The notes: generated by a model from the sequence alone, not told the origin. A DNA stretch of 64,000 bases from JAAURB01 sp049649525 (GCA_049649525.1 JBARZE010000009.1:61857-125856); one strand, 5' to 3'; positions 38,072 to 47,724 are shown, numbered from the stretch's first letter. Made by a program: numbers and translations.

Positions 38072-39556
38072 CTATTGCTGCGGCACCCAGACTGAAACTG
38101 AACCCGCATTGCATCGGAAATCAGCCCAACCTTCGTCATTGGTGGTAATAGGTTCACTAATATGTTCAGTGATGTCAATATAAACACGATTCGGTTGTCC
38201 CACCTCCATCCATTTACTACCATCATCACCGTTACTCAAAACCACTGCCATTCCGCCGGGATGCTCTTCATCACCTAAGCGCGTCCAACCCAATACATTG
38301 GCATGGTCAAAATAATCATACTGATCGCCATAACCATAAGTTTGACGAGCATACAAAAACTTGTCAATCATCCATTTATGACTATCGATCCAGATCTCGT
38401 ACTCATTCCCATCAGAAGCATAATCCTGATAATGAGCACCATAATAATCTGCATAAAAAATACAGGGATAACCTTCGTCTCGCAGCAGGATCAATGCATA
38501 AGCCAACGGCTTAAACCATCCCTCTACAACAGATTCTAAAGACTGTAACGGTTGAGAATCATGATTTTCGACTAAAGTAACGGCTAAAGCGGGCTGGTGT
38601 TGCACCAAAGCGTTATCAAAGATTTGCCGCATATCATAGTCATTACCCTGCTTGCTAGCCGCGCTGAAGTTGTAGTGTAGGGGTGCATCAAACAGTAAGA
38701 CATCGCCTCGGGTCACTTCAATAAAATGATGTAGGGCTTCAATTTCGTTAGACCAGTATTCACCCACTGCAAACAGGTCACGACCCACATACCGACGGCA
38801 ATGGTTGAGCCATTCTGGGAAGAAGCCAGCTTTAACGTGTTTAACCGCATCGAAACGAAAGCCGTCTACTCCAGTGGTATCAAGAAACCATTCACCCCAA
38901 TACTTAAGCTCATCGCGCACTTCGGGATGTTCCATATCGAGATCGCACCCCATCAGATAGTCGAAAGCGCCCTTTTCTAGGTCAACGTCGTCGTCAAACG
39001 CTTTGTCTTTAAATAAATAAACTGCGTTTTCCCCTTCATTGTAGACGTTGTAATCGACTGCATCGAAGTGCCACCAGTGCCATTCCAACTCAGAGTATTT
39101 ACCCTGGCGACCGGGAAACGTAAAGTGAGTCCAGACCTTGATGGTTTGCATCTCACCAATAGGCTGATTGCGATCCTCTGGGTTATAGGGCGTTGCTTCG
39201 ACTTCTTCTGCTTCATCTGCCCCTAACTTATGGTTGAGGACAACATCAGCATATACCCGAATACCAGCGTCCTGAGCTGCCTTGATGGCGGTAACATATT
39301 CGTCCTTAGTGCCATACTTTGTCCGAACCGAACCTTTCTGGTCAAATTCACCCAGATCAAACATATCATAAACACCATACCCCACATCGTAGCCACCACC
39401 CGTTCCTTTGTAAGCGGGGGGAAGCCAAACTGAGGTAACTCCAACATCGGCGAGTTCTTTGGCTCTGTCTTTCAGTTCATTCCAAAGCGTTCCATCAGGG
39501 GCAATATACCAGTGGAAATATTGCATCATCACGCCGTTGGTTTTGGGCATACACAC
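38072..39556 (-). CDS. Cytoplasmic alpha-amylase (GH13)
   Basis: 494 residues, no signal peptide, so intracellular. GH13 motifs: DVVLNHKLG (region I), GFRFDAVKH with the nucleophile Asp, AVGEYW with the acid/base Glu, and LVENHDSQ with the third Asp. The opening GVMMQYFHWYIAPDGTLWNEL and YKGTGGGYDVGYGVYDMFDLGEFDQKG (split) are typical of the liquefying-type subfamily GH13_5. It hydrolyses internal alpha-1,4 links of glycogen or maltodextrins and would complement the debranching enzyme at the window start. Start may be the third codon (MCMPK). Ends 80 bp from the convergent oxidase gene. Confidence 0.93.
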   Translation of the reverse strand: MCMPKTNGVMMQYFHWYIAPDGTLWNELKDRAKELADVGVTSVWLPPAYKGTGGGYDVGYGVYDMFDLGEFDQKGSVRTKYGTKDEYVTAIKAAQDAGIRVYADVVLNHKLGADEAEEVEATPYNPEDRNQPIGEMQTIKVWTHFTFPGRQGKYSELEWHWWHFDAVDYNVYNEGENAVYLFKDKAFDDDVDLEKGAFDYLMGCDLDMEHPEVRDELKYWGEWFLDTTGVDGFRFDAVKHVKAGFFPEWLNHCRRYVGRDLFAVGEYWSNEIEALHHFIEVTRGDVLLFDAPLHYNFSAASKQGNDYDMRQIFDNALVQHQPALAVTLVENHDSQPLQSLESVVEGWFKPLAYALILLRDEGYPCIFYADYYGAHYQDYASDGNEYEIWIDSHKWMIDKFLYARQTYGYGDQYDYFDHANVLGWTRLGDEEHPGGMAVVLSNGDDGSKWMEVGQPNRVYIDITEHISEPITTNDEGWADFRCNAGSVSVWVPQQ

Positions 39557-39681
39557 ATCCTTTGTAGGTCAGTTCAACATGAAATCAAATATACAGTAAG
39601 TAATTAATTTATCCATCTCCCTAAAGAGCGAGGAAAATTTCACTAAAAGTTTTATAAATAACCATTGGGAATAGGATTTGT

Positions 39682-40305
39682 TCATTCTAGGTTGTCTTTT
39701 TTGGTAGAGAGTTCTTGAGTCAGGTTTTCCTCGAGTGCTTCGAGGACGGCAATGGGGTCTGCGGCTTCCTGCATCACCTCTGCTTCTGGATCACATCGTT
39801 TGTATACATCCGGTAAATCGCTGCGAAGTTCTTCTAAAAGGGCTATGATTTTAGCAATTTTTTGTTCTGATAACAGGTTAAGCTGGAGCGTTAATTGCGA
39901 TCGCTGTTCGGCTAAGTTCTCCTGGCGAGTTTGTCGAATCAAGACTCCCGTTGAAATTAACAAAGCAGCCGCATCTAAACCGTGTTGTGACCAACTAAAT
40001 TGGGGTAAATCAATAGCCAAAGCCTCGTTAAACAAACTGCAACAGATCCATAGGACTAAAACCACAAGCAAACTATATAAAAATGCGGCTCGGCCAAAGA
40101 ATGTAACAATGTTTTCCAGCACCCGTTGATGGGTGGGCATTTCCCCGGCTTCCTGGTTATGGAGTGCCACAATGGCTTCAATATTTTTTGTAATGGGGTC
40201 TGGTAAGGGAGCGGTGAGAATTTGATTTCGCGAAGCTTTCGGTCTAGATTGATTAGTATCGACAGTAGAGCTGTTGTCAGTTGAGTTGTCAGTATTGCCT
40301 GTCAT
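39682..40305 (-). CDS. DUF1003 membrane protein
   Basis: 207 residues. A Ser/Thr/Asn-rich cytoplasmic N-terminus (1-40) precedes NIEAIVALHNQEAGEMPTHQ and two hydrophobic segments (about 68-90 and 105-125: FLYSLLVVLVLWICC and LDAAALLISTGVLI). Then comes RQTRQENLAEQRSQLTLQLN and a helical tail. This layout matches the DUF1003 family (two TMs, role unknown). Upstream of the amylase on the same strand with 125 bp between them. Confidence 0.85.
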   Translation of the reverse strand: MTGNTDNSTDNSSTVDTNQSRPKASRNQILTAPLPDPITKNIEAIVALHNQEAGEMPTHQRVLENIVTFFGRAAFLYSLLVVLVLWICCSLFNEALAIDLPQFSWSQHGLDAAALLISTGVLIRQTRQENLAEQRSQLTLQLNLLSEQKIAKIIALLEELRSDLPDVYKRCDPEAEVMQEAADPIAVLEALEENLTQELSTKKDNLE

Positions 40306-40722
40306 AGATATTCTTTCCGTATTTCCTCATCTACTGAAGAGAGTAGCAAAAATGGCTCAACCGACTCGAGAGCATCTTTATATCCACCAAAGCTGTATAG
40401 CCAAGCCTGCTGTTGTCAGTCTTCTCAGGGTAGTCAGCAGTGAGATTAACGTGATTTCCAAAACTAAGAATGATTCGCCTTATTCAAGATTTTTGTATTT
40501 TTAGTTACATTTTATTGATTTGAATTCATCTAGGATACAACATCGAGCTTTACATTGGTAGATACTGTTTCTAGATTTAGTCCCTACACAGGGTTATTGT
40601 TGAATCGCTTTTCGTCAAATCTTAAAAAAGTAGTCAGCACAAATATTTAGCTTCATCTAGAGAAAGGTCTATACAGCCTCTGTTAAAGCCACTCCATTAC
40701 AACAATTTATAGAGCATTTATT
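40306..40722. other. Upstream region of the urt operon (417 bp)
   Basis: Contains the promoter region of urtA. In cyanobacteria urt operons are NtcA-activated; I looked for GTA-N8-TAC and found no exact match. GTAGTCAGCA occurs twice (about 40430 and 40630). A 76-codon frame crossing the left part is not convincing. Confidence 0.4.
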
Positions 40723-42048
40723 ATGAGTGAGGGGCTAGGAAGACGTAAGTTTTTAATATACGGTTCAGCCGCATTTGGTAGTAGTTTTCTCCTAAAAGCC
40801 TGCGCCAGTCCATCAGGAGATACAGGAACAGAAGAAGGGACAGCACCCGGAACAGCACCCCAAGTGGCAACCAGTGGCGATACCATTAAAGTCGGGATTT
40901 TACACTCTCTAAGTGGCACAATGGCGATTAGTGAAACAACGGTTGTTGAAGCCGAAAGACTCGCCATTCAGGAAATTAATGCCGCAGGTGGGGTACTCGG
41001 AAAGCAAATTGAAGCCGTCGTAGAAGATGGCGCTTCTGACTGGCCGACTTTTGCCGAAAAAGCCGAAAAACTCATTGACCAAGATCAGGTCGTGACTATC
41101 TTTGGATGTTGGACTTCAGCCAGCCGTAAAGCGGTTAAGGATGTGTTTGAGTCCAAAAACCATATGTTATGGTATCCGGTGCAATACGAAGGTCAGGAAT
41201 GTTCTAAGAATATTTTCTATACGGGTGCTGCACCCAACCAACAAATTGAACCCGCAGTTGATTGGTTGTTAGCCAATAAAGGCGGTGAATTTTTCCTCGT
41301 GGGTTCAGATTATGTTTTTCCCCGTACTGCTAATACCATTATTAAAGAACAATTAATTGCTAAAGGTGGTGTCACCGTTGGAGAAGATTATTTACCTTTA
41401 GGCAATACAGAAGTTACCCCCATTATTACTAAAATTCAGCAAGCTTTACCCAATGGCGGTGTAATTTTTAATAGCTTGAATGGGGATAGTAATGTTGCCT
41501 TCTTTAAACAAATGCAAGGGGCGGGTTTAAACCCAGATCTTTACCCCGTGATGTCGGTGAGTATTGCTGAAGAAGAAGTGCGACAAATTGGGCCAGAATT
41601 CCTCGTCGGTCATTATGCCTCTTGGAATTATTTCCAAACCGTAGACACCCCAGAAAACCAGAAATGGGTGAATGATTTTAAAGCCGCTTACGGACAAGAC
41701 CGGGTGACCAATGACCCGATGGAAGCCGCTTATATTATGGTGTATTTATGGAAGCAGGCGGTCGAACAAGCAGGCACAGCCGATGATTTAGAAGCAGTCA
41801 GAAATGCTGCTATTGGTCAGTCGTTTGCCGCCCCTGAAGGCCCCGTTACCATGAATGCGAACCATCACCTATCAAAAACCGTCCGCATTGGGCAAGTCCG
41901 CAATGATGGTATGTTTGATATTGTCTGGTCAACCGAAGGCCCCATTCCTCCTCAAGCGTGGAATCAATATGTTCCTGCTACTCAAGGGTTTGCTTGTGAT
42001 TGGTCAGATCCAGCAAAAGGAGAAAAGTTCTCTCTTGAAGGGGTTTAA
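40723..42048 (+). CDS. urtA: Urea ABC transporter substrate-binding lipoprotein UrtA
   Basis: 441 residues. The N-terminus GRRKFLIYGSAAFGSS with lipobox LKAC (Cys27) indicates Tat-like export and lipid attachment. The mature part is a type I periplasmic binding protein of the branched-chain amino acid/urea family: KVGILHSLSGTMAISET, TIFGCWTSASRKAVKDVFE, LWYPVQYEGQECSKNI and PVMSVSIAEEEV are UrtA signatures. It captures urea and hands it to UrtBC. First gene of urtABCDE. A palindromic element separates it from urtB. Confidence 0.96.
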   Translation: MSEGLGRRKFLIYGSAAFGSSFLLKACASPSGDTGTEEGTAPGTAPQVATSGDTIKVGILHSLSGTMAISETTVVEAERLAIQEINAAGGVLGKQIEAVVEDGASDWPTFAEKAEKLIDQDQVVTIFGCWTSASRKAVKDVFESKNHMLWYPVQYEGQECSKNIFYTGAAPNQQIEPAVDWLLANKGGEFFLVGSDYVFPRTANTIIKEQLIAKGGVTVGEDYLPLGNTEVTPIITKIQQALPNGGVIFNSLNGDSNVAFFKQMQGAGLNPDLYPVMSVSIAEEEVRQIGPEFLVGHYASWNYFQTVDTPENQKWVNDFKAAYGQDRVTNDPMEAAYIMVYLWKQAVEQAGTADDLEAVRNAAIGQSFAAPEGPVTMNANHHLSKTVRIGQVRNDGMFDIVWSTEGPIPPQAWNQYVPATQGFACDWSDPAKGEKFSLEGV

Positions 42049-42062
42049 TTGAAGATTATCCT

Positions 42063-42090
42063 GTAGGGGCGTTACATGTAACGTCCCCAC
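42063..42090. repeat. Palindromic element in the urtA-urtB spacer
   Basis: GTAGGGGCGTTACATG continues into TAACGTCCCCAC: an inverted repeat with core CGTTACATGTAACG and GGGG/CCCC arms. As RNA it forms a strong hairpin without a T-run. The core also occurs at 13060-13080. It could stabilise urtA mRNA or reduce read-through. Confidence 0.75.
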
Positions 42091-42138
42091 ATTTAATGTC
42101 TCTGTGGGTAACACATACACTGTTTTCAAACCTAGGAA

Positions 42139-43305
42139 ATGCTTAATTTATTCAACGCAATTTTTAATGGGATTAGTATTGGTTCTGTGCTATTAATTGC
42201 GGCATTGGGACTAGCAATTGTATTTGGACTGATGGGGGTTATTAACCTGGCTCATGGTGAACTCATGATGCTCGGGGCTTACAGTACTTTTATCGTACAA
42301 AATGTGTTTAAAACATTTGGCGAGCCTATATTTAGTACTTATATCTTTTTTGCTTTACCTGTTGCCTTTATTGTCGCTGCGATCGCCGGATTAATATTAG
42401 AACGAGGGGTGATTCGCTTTTTATATGGCAGACCGTTAGAAACCTTACTCGCGACTTGGGGTGTAAGTTTAATTTTACGTCAATTAGTTCGTAGTGTAAA
42501 CGGGGTTTTATTGATTGGGATTGTCGTCTTTTGTCTGCTATTTTTTGGGGCTTATTTCTTCCTCAAACGCAGTCCGGATCGAGATCGAATGAAAAGCTGG
42601 TTTCTGGGATTAATTTTTGCCATCTCAGCCGGAATTGCAGCTACATCAGGTATTTTAATTTCACAGTTGGGAAATACTGCATTAACTCGTCCTTGGTTTA
42701 GTGCTAGAAACGTCGATGTCACAGCCCCAGAATGGTTACGGGGTGGGATACTAATCGGGAATATTCAATTTCCTTATTCTCGGATTTTTATTATTATTTT
42801 AACTATTATTTGTTTACTCGGGATTTATTGGTTTCTTAACCGTTCTGACTGGGGATTAAAAATTCGTTCTGTGACTCAAAATCGCACCATGAGTGCTTGT
42901 TTAGGAATTCCTACTAACCAGATAGATGCTTTAACCTTTGCCCTCGGTTCAGGACTGGCTGGAATTGCCGGATGCGCCATTACATTACTCGGTTCAGTCG
43001 GGCCAAATACAGGTCAAAATTACATTGTAGATGCCTTTATCGTTGTGGTTGTCGGAGGCGTTGGAAATCTCCTCGGAACCGTGCTAGCTGCCCTAGGAAT
43101 TGGTACAATCAACTATTTAATTGGTTCGGGTACATTGGCAGTGATGTCATCTTCTATTGATGCACTGCAACCCCTGACAGATGTATTTAACTTTTTTGCC
43201 ACAACCAGCATGGCAAAGGTAATGGTATTTGCATTAATTATTGCCTTTCTACAAGTCAAACCATCCGGAATCTTTCCACAAAAGGGACGAACGGCAGAAC
43301 TATGA
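42139..43305 (+). CDS. urtB: Urea ABC transporter permease UrtB
   Basis: 388 residues, a LivH-type permease: NGISIGSVLLIAALGLAIVF, MGVINLAHGELMMLGAYS, and the EAA-like C-terminal region FVVVVVGGVGNLLGTVLA (written IVVVVGGVGNLLGTVLAALG). An additional segment with two hydrophobic stretches (about 117-185) lies mid-protein; from memory cyanobacterial UrtB proteins share this insertion. Stop overlaps urtC start by 4 bp (ATGA), so translation is coupled. Confidence 0.94.
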   Translation: MLNLFNAIFNGISIGSVLLIAALGLAIVFGLMGVINLAHGELMMLGAYSTFIVQNVFKTFGEPIFSTYIFFALPVAFIVAAIAGLILERGVIRFLYGRPLETLLATWGVSLILRQLVRSVNGVLLIGIVVFCLLFFGAYFFLKRSPDRDRMKSWFLGLIFAISAGIAATSGILISQLGNTALTRPWFSARNVDVTAPEWLRGGILIGNIQFPYSRIFIIILTIICLLGIYWFLNRSDWGLKIRSVTQNRTMSACLGIPTNQIDALTFALGSGLAGIAGCAITLLGSVGPNTGQNYIVDAFIVVVVGGVGNLLGTVLAALGIGTINYLIGSGTLAVMSSSIDALQPLTDVFNFFATTSMAKVMVFALIIAFLQVKPSGIFPQKGRTAEL

Positions 43306-44444
43306 AATCAAAACAGCGAAAAAAGTGGTTATTTGAAGCAGGTATTATAGTCGCAATTGGCCTGATTTTTGCAGTTGTCATTCCTTTTATTCTTCCGGAT
43401 TTTCGACTGAAATTATTAGGGCGGTTTCTATCTTTATGTATTGTGGCTTTAGGCATTGACTTAATTTGGGGATATACCGGGTTACTCAGTTTAGGACATG
43501 GGATCTTTTTCGCCCTGGGTGGATACGCACTCGCCATGCACCTAAATTTGCAACTGCCAGCCGGAGAAATTCCGGAATTCTTTACCCTTTATGGAGTGGC
43601 TGACTTACCCTGGTTTTGGAAACCGTTTTATTCTTTTCCTTTTACCTTAATTGCTTTGGTTGTAATTCCCGGAATTGTCGCGGGTTTACTGGGATATTTA
43701 GTCTTTAGAAATCGAATTAAAGGCGTTTATTTCTCTATTCTTACCCAAGCTTCATTACTGGTTTTTTACAACTTCTTTAATGGTCAACAAAAACTGATTA
43801 ATGGAACCAATGGCCTCAAAACAGATACAGAAAAAATATTTGGTCTATTAGCAGGTTCAGATACAGCCCAACTGATTTTTTATGAAGTAACCATTCTCTG
43901 TTTAATTGGGGCTTATTTCCTCTGTCGCTGGCTCACAAGTGGACGATTTGGACGATTATTAATTGCCATCCGAGATGATGAAACCCGCGTCAGATTCACA
44001 GGTTACGATCCCACTGGCTTTAAAGTTTTAGTCTTTGCTGTATCGGGTGCGATCGCCGGAATTTCTGGGGCATTATATACGGTACAATCTGGCATTATTA
44101 CCCCTAGTTTTATGGAAGTTGCCTTTTCAATTGAAATGGTAATTTGGGTGGCTGTCGGCGGTAGAGGAACGCTGGTGGGGGCAATTCTTGGAACCTTGAT
44201 TGTGCGGCTAGGAAGAACTTTATTGAGTGAACAATTCCCGGAAATTTGGCTATTCTTCCAAGGGGCATTATTCCTAATTGTTGTAACAGTTTTACCCAAT
44301 GGAATTCTCGGTTTACTCCGAACTTGGGGCGTGGAAAAATGGCGTGAAGTTTTCGGAGATAAACGACTTTTAACTTATCCAGGAATTGAAGCCAATCCGG
44401 AAGTTCAGCAAGAACGAGAAGAAGTTAAACAAAATCAATCATAA
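43302..44444 (+). CDS. urtC: Urea ABC transporter permease UrtC
   Basis: 380 residues, LivM-type permease: LCIVALGIDLIWGYTGLLSL, GHGIFFALGGYALAMHL, KLINGTNGLKTDTEKIFGL and AISGALYTVQSGIITPSFME (partly). About 8-10 membrane segments. Pairs with UrtB in the membrane pore. Overlaps urtB by 4 bp and is 2 bp from urtD. Confidence 0.95.
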   Translation: MKSKQRKKWLFEAGIIVAIGLIFAVVIPFILPDFRLKLLGRFLSLCIVALGIDLIWGYTGLLSLGHGIFFALGGYALAMHLNLQLPAGEIPEFFTLYGVADLPWFWKPFYSFPFTLIALVVIPGIVAGLLGYLVFRNRIKGVYFSILTQASLLVFYNFFNGQQKLINGTNGLKTDTEKIFGLLAGSDTAQLIFYEVTILCLIGAYFLCRWLTSGRFGRLLIAIRDDETRVRFTGYDPTGFKVLVFAVSGAIAGISGALYTVQSGIITPSFMEVAFSIEMVIWVAVGGRGTLVGAILGTLIVRLGRTLLSEQFPEIWLFFQGALFLIVVTVLPNGILGLLRTWGVEKWREVFGDKRLLTYPGIEANPEVQQEREEVKQNQS

Positions 44445-44446
44445 AG

Positions 44447-45589
44447 ATGACTCAAAATATCTTAGAAATTGAAAACTTAACCGTTAGTTTCGATGGATTT
44501 AAAGCGATTAACCAGCTTAATTTTAGCATGCATCCGGGGGAGTTACGAGTCATTATCGGCCCCAATGGAGCCGGGAAAACCACCTTTTTAGATATAATTA
44601 CGGGTAAGGTTCAACCCACCGAAGGACGGGTTTTATTTCAAGGAAAAGACTTGCGAGGTACCGCTGAATATAAAGTGGCGCGGTTGGGAGTTGGGCGTAA
44701 GTTTCAAACCCCCCGAGTGTATCTCAATTTAACCGTTAAAGAGAATTTAGATTTAGCTTGTAACCCCCAAAAAAATGTATTTAAAACCTTATTTGGTAAA
44801 GCCGGAAAAGCAGAAAAACGCAGTATTGCTGGATTATTAGAAACCATTGGATTAACCACAAAAGCAAATTTACCAGCAGATTTATTGTCTCATGGAGAAA
44901 AGCAACGGTTAGAAATTGGGATGTTAGTCGCACAGTCTCCCGAGTTATTATTAGTGGATGAACCCGTCGCTGGGCTAACTGATGAAGAAACAGAAAATGT
45001 GGGTAATTTACTTCTGGCTTTAGCGGAAAGTCATTCTATTATTGTAATCGAACATGATATGGAATTTGTCCGACAAATTGCCCGCAAAGTCACCGTTTTA
45101 CATCAAGGTTCGGTATTATGTGAAGGAACAATGGACGAGGTACAAAATGATCCGAAAGTGATTGAAGTTTACCTCGGACAAGCCCCTTCAATTTCAACTC
45201 ATCAACTCAAGTTTTTGCGAATTGTTGCAGCTTTAGCGTGGGCAGATGGGGCTGTTTCTTCAGAAGAAGCGAAAGTGTTAACCTCTCGTTTAAGTCAACG
45301 GTTTGCGACCAGTCAAGAACAACAGGAAGAATTACAACAAGAGTTAAAAATGTATATGGCTCAAGATTTACCGCTTGAGTCAGCCGTGGCAGAAATTCAA
45401 GATCAACAAGAGAAAGAAGAAGTGGTTAAATTAGGATATGAAGTGATTAAAGCCAGTGCAAATTCTCCAGATGAAGATTTAATTAATGCCTCGGAAGCTT
45501 GGGCTTATCAACAGCTTATTCAGCTTTTAAATATTCCCCCAGAGCGTGTTAAACAAATTGAAACTGAAGTGGATTATCAAAAACTATGA
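44447..45589 (+). CDS. urtD: Urea ABC transporter ATPase UrtD with C-terminal TerB-like domain
   Basis: 380 residues, about 130 longer than a normal UrtD. Residues 1-245 form the ATPase: Walker A GPNGAGKTT, signature LLSHGEKQRLEIG, Walker B LLLVDEPVAGL and switch His in IVIEHDME. Residues about 252-370 are a helical TerB/DjlA-like domain: LKFLRIVAALAWADGAVSSE (family: LLVxVAxADGxIxxxE), then KLGYEVIKASANSPDEDL and INASEAWAYQQLIQLLNI. TerB-like domains act in metal or membrane-stress contexts and as protein-docking modules. The fusion is continuous with no frameshift. Stop overlaps urtE start by 4 bp. The ATPase part drives urea uptake; the role of the tail is unknown. Confidence 0.94.
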   Translation: MTQNILEIENLTVSFDGFKAINQLNFSMHPGELRVIIGPNGAGKTTFLDIITGKVQPTEGRVLFQGKDLRGTAEYKVARLGVGRKFQTPRVYLNLTVKENLDLACNPQKNVFKTLFGKAGKAEKRSIAGLLETIGLTTKANLPADLLSHGEKQRLEIGMLVAQSPELLLVDEPVAGLTDEETENVGNLLLALAESHSIIVIEHDMEFVRQIARKVTVLHQGSVLCEGTMDEVQNDPKVIEVYLGQAPSISTHQLKFLRIVAALAWADGAVSSEEAKVLTSRLSQRFATSQEQQEELQQELKMYMAQDLPLESAVAEIQDQQEKEEVVKLGYEVIKASANSPDEDLINASEAWAYQQLIQLLNIPPERVKQIETEVDYQKL

Positions 45590-46338
45590 ATACTGTAGAA
45601 TCTTCTAGATCAACTGCTAAAAAAACAAATCAACCGATGTTAAAAGTATCGGGAATTAATGTATATTATGGCGAAAGTCATATTCTTCGTAATGTTGATA
45701 TGAATGTTTTTCCCGGTCAAATGGTCTGTTTAATTGGGCGCAATGGTGTGGGTAAAACCACCTTATTAAAAACAATTATGGGTATTCTCAATACTCGCAC
45801 CGGAAGCATTAATTTAGCCGGAACTCCCATTACAAACTTATCCACTGACCAAAGGGCTAGACTGGGCATTGGCTATGTTCCTCAAGGGCGAGAAGTGATT
45901 CCCCGTGTGACTGTAAAAGAGAATTTATTATTGGGTTTAGAAGCATTACCAAAAGATAAAAAACGCACCAAAGAAATACCAGAGGAAATCTTTAGTTTAT
46001 TCCCGGTATTAAAAACGATGCTATCTCGGATGGGAGGTGATTTAAGCGGCGGACAACAGCAACAATTAGCCATCGCAAGGGCATTAATGGGTCAACCTCG
46101 GTTACTCGTCTTAGATGAACCCACAGAAGGCATTCAGCCCTCGATTATTTTGGAAATTGAAGAAGCTGTTCGTCAAATTATTAAAACAACGGGTATTTCT
46201 GTTTTACTCGTTGAACAACATCTACATTTTGTCCGCCAAGCCGATCGATATTATGCCATGCAAAAAGGAGGAATTGTGGCATCTGGTTCTACTTTAGAAT
46301 TAAGTCAGGATGTCATTCAACAATTCTTAGCCGTTTAA
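45586..46338 (+). CDS. urtE: Urea ABC transporter ATPase UrtE
   Basis: 250 residues. Walker A GRNGVGKTT, signature LSGGQQQQLAIARAL, Walker B LLVLDEPTEGIQPSI and LLVEQHLHFV. The GYVPQGREVIPRVTVKENLL segment is typical of UrtE/LivF. An 18-residue Ser/Thr/Lys extension precedes MLKVSGINVYYGES; the ATG at 45637 could also be used but would lose the 4-bp overlap with urtD. Last gene of the operon; its 3' end overlaps the convergent coiled-coil gene by 12 bp. Confidence 0.95.
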   Translation: MNTVESSRSTAKKTNQPMLKVSGINVYYGESHILRNVDMNVFPGQMVCLIGRNGVGKTTLLKTIMGILNTRTGSINLAGTPITNLSTDQRARLGIGYVPQGREVIPRVTVKENLLLGLEALPKDKKRTKEIPEEIFSLFPVLKTMLSRMGGDLSGGQQQQLAIARALMGQPRLLVLDEPTEGIQPSIILEIEEAVRQIIKTTGISVLLVEQHLHFVRQADRYYAMQKGGIVASGSTLELSQDVIQQFLAV

Positions 46339-46935
46339 ACTATAAATCAGAGAATGATGGTGTTGAGGTAATGCTTGAATATCTGCTTTTAAACGACGCT
46401 CAAATAAATCTCCAGCATGTTGACCATAAGCATCAATTAAAATCTGCTGAGTACGATAAGCAGCAGTGTGAAATTCCTCAAGCACTTGAGTATATTCACG
46501 CTTTGTCTGTTTCATTGTTTTTGCTAAAAGCTGTAAGCATTTTATCGCTTGATTAGCTTCTGCTTGACGTTGACTGAGTTTAAGTTGAATCTGATTAATT
46601 TCTTGCTGCTTTTGTGCTAAATTTAACTGAGTTTTGTTGAGTAACTTAGCCCGCTGCTTAGCTGTTTTAATGGATTTAAAATGAATTTCGAGTCGTTCTT
46701 CAATCGGTAAAAATTTACTCGGGGGATGAAATATAATATTGATTTTAAGTTGCTCTATAGTGGCTTGAATTGAGTCTATTTCTGCTTGAATTAAAGTATA
46801 TTGTTCAAACAGTGTTAAGGCTTGGAATTCAGAAGTCGAATGAAGATTAACACATGGGGAATCAAACGGCTTTTGATGCAAAAGTTTAGGTTTGAGGGTC
46901 ATAACGATAAAGCCTGTAAGGTTTGTTTCCATCAT
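46327..46935 (-). CDS. Coiled-coil hypothetical protein
   Basis: 202 residues with a long heptad-rich helix (about 45-150, rich in Gln/Leu/Lys: LNLAQKQQEINQIQLKLSQR). No catalytic domain. The C-terminus has a His cluster (ALPQHHHSLIY). MTLKPKLLHQK at residue 12 (46902) may be the true start. Convergent with urtE, overlapping it by 12 bp. Not recognised. Confidence 0.65.
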   Translation of the reverse strand: MMETNLTGFIVMTLKPKLLHQKPFDSPCVNLHSTSEFQALTLFEQYTLIQAEIDSIQATIEQLKINIIFHPPSKFLPIEERLEIHFKSIKTAKQRAKLLNKTQLNLAQKQQEINQIQLKLSQRQAEANQAIKCLQLLAKTMKQTKREYTQVLEEFHTAAYRTQQILIDAYGQHAGDLFERRLKADIQALPQHHHSLIYSLNG

Positions 46936-47236
46936 TCATCAATGCCCCCAGATCCAACTCGATAATTGTGACCACCAATTCTCTAGTCTGACAAGATTGA
47001 ATACTCTGTCATAGTTAAGATAACGAGGGCTGGATAAAAAATTGACCGAATCAACTCTCACCCCAATTATGAGGTGCTATTTGTCACTTTGATTAGAGAA
47101 TTAAGAACTGAACTGATCAAATTATATCAGGTTTATCATACTATTTTACAATCCGTATAAATTCCTAATTGATGCAGCAGTTATGGTGAGAGAGCTAGAT
47201 ATTTAATGATTAGGTTAAGAAGTGTTTAAGCACAGA
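46936..47236. other. Intergenic spacer (301 bp)
   Basis: AT-rich between two minus-strand genes; presumably carries the promoter of the coiled-coil gene. Nothing specific seen. Confidence 0.4.
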
Positions 47237-47680
47237 TTAAGGACTAATATCTAAGGCGCGTTGACCACCCCATTTTTTAATAATTTGATCGTCATAATCA
47301 TCAGCGGTTTCTAATACGGCAATCACCGAAGATTCTAATTCTTCTGGATCGCAAGTTGAACCAACAATGGTATGTTCAAATAATATCTCTCCCGCTTTAC
47401 TGAGGGAAAAAGCACCAAATAATCGCTCCGCATTTTCTTCTAAGAGAAATTGTAATAAATCTAGGTTTAACTCTGGATTAATCACCACTTTTGAACGGGT
47501 ATTAATAACACTATCATCATCATTCCAAGGATTAATCTTAACTTCCACCCAAGCCGATCCCATGAATAACCCAAACCCTACATCATCTAATTTTTCCCAA
47601 GGATAATCACTAAATAATTCATCCATCCAGCCTGCTATTTTATTGTAACAATCTTGTTGAGGTTTTGTTTCAAATTTCAT
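47237..47680 (-). CDS. YbjN / type III secretion chaperone-like protein
   Basis: 147 residues, acidic. Pattern VGFGLFMGSAWVEVKINPWN, VINPELNLDLLQFLLEENAE, LFGAFSLSKAGEILFEHTIV and a terminal helix match the YbjN/CesT-like fold common in cyanobacteria. The fold suggests a chaperone or protein-binding role. Lies 44 bp downstream of the CYTH gene on the same strand, probably co-transcribed. Confidence 0.75.
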   Translation of the reverse strand: MKFETKPQQDCYNKIAGWMDELFSDYPWEKLDDVGFGLFMGSAWVEVKINPWNDDDSVINTRSKVVINPELNLDLLQFLLEENAERLFGAFSLSKAGEILFEHTIVGSTCDPEELESSVIAVLETADDYDDQIIKKWGGQRALDISP

Positions 47681-47724
47681 TATTATTATAGTAGTTAATT
47701 AATTTTTATTTTTTCAAAATTTAA

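Noticed and set aside
40306..40722. NtcA site upstream of urtA
   Set aside because: Expected from knowledge of urt regulation, but no GTA-N8-TAC was found by eye.
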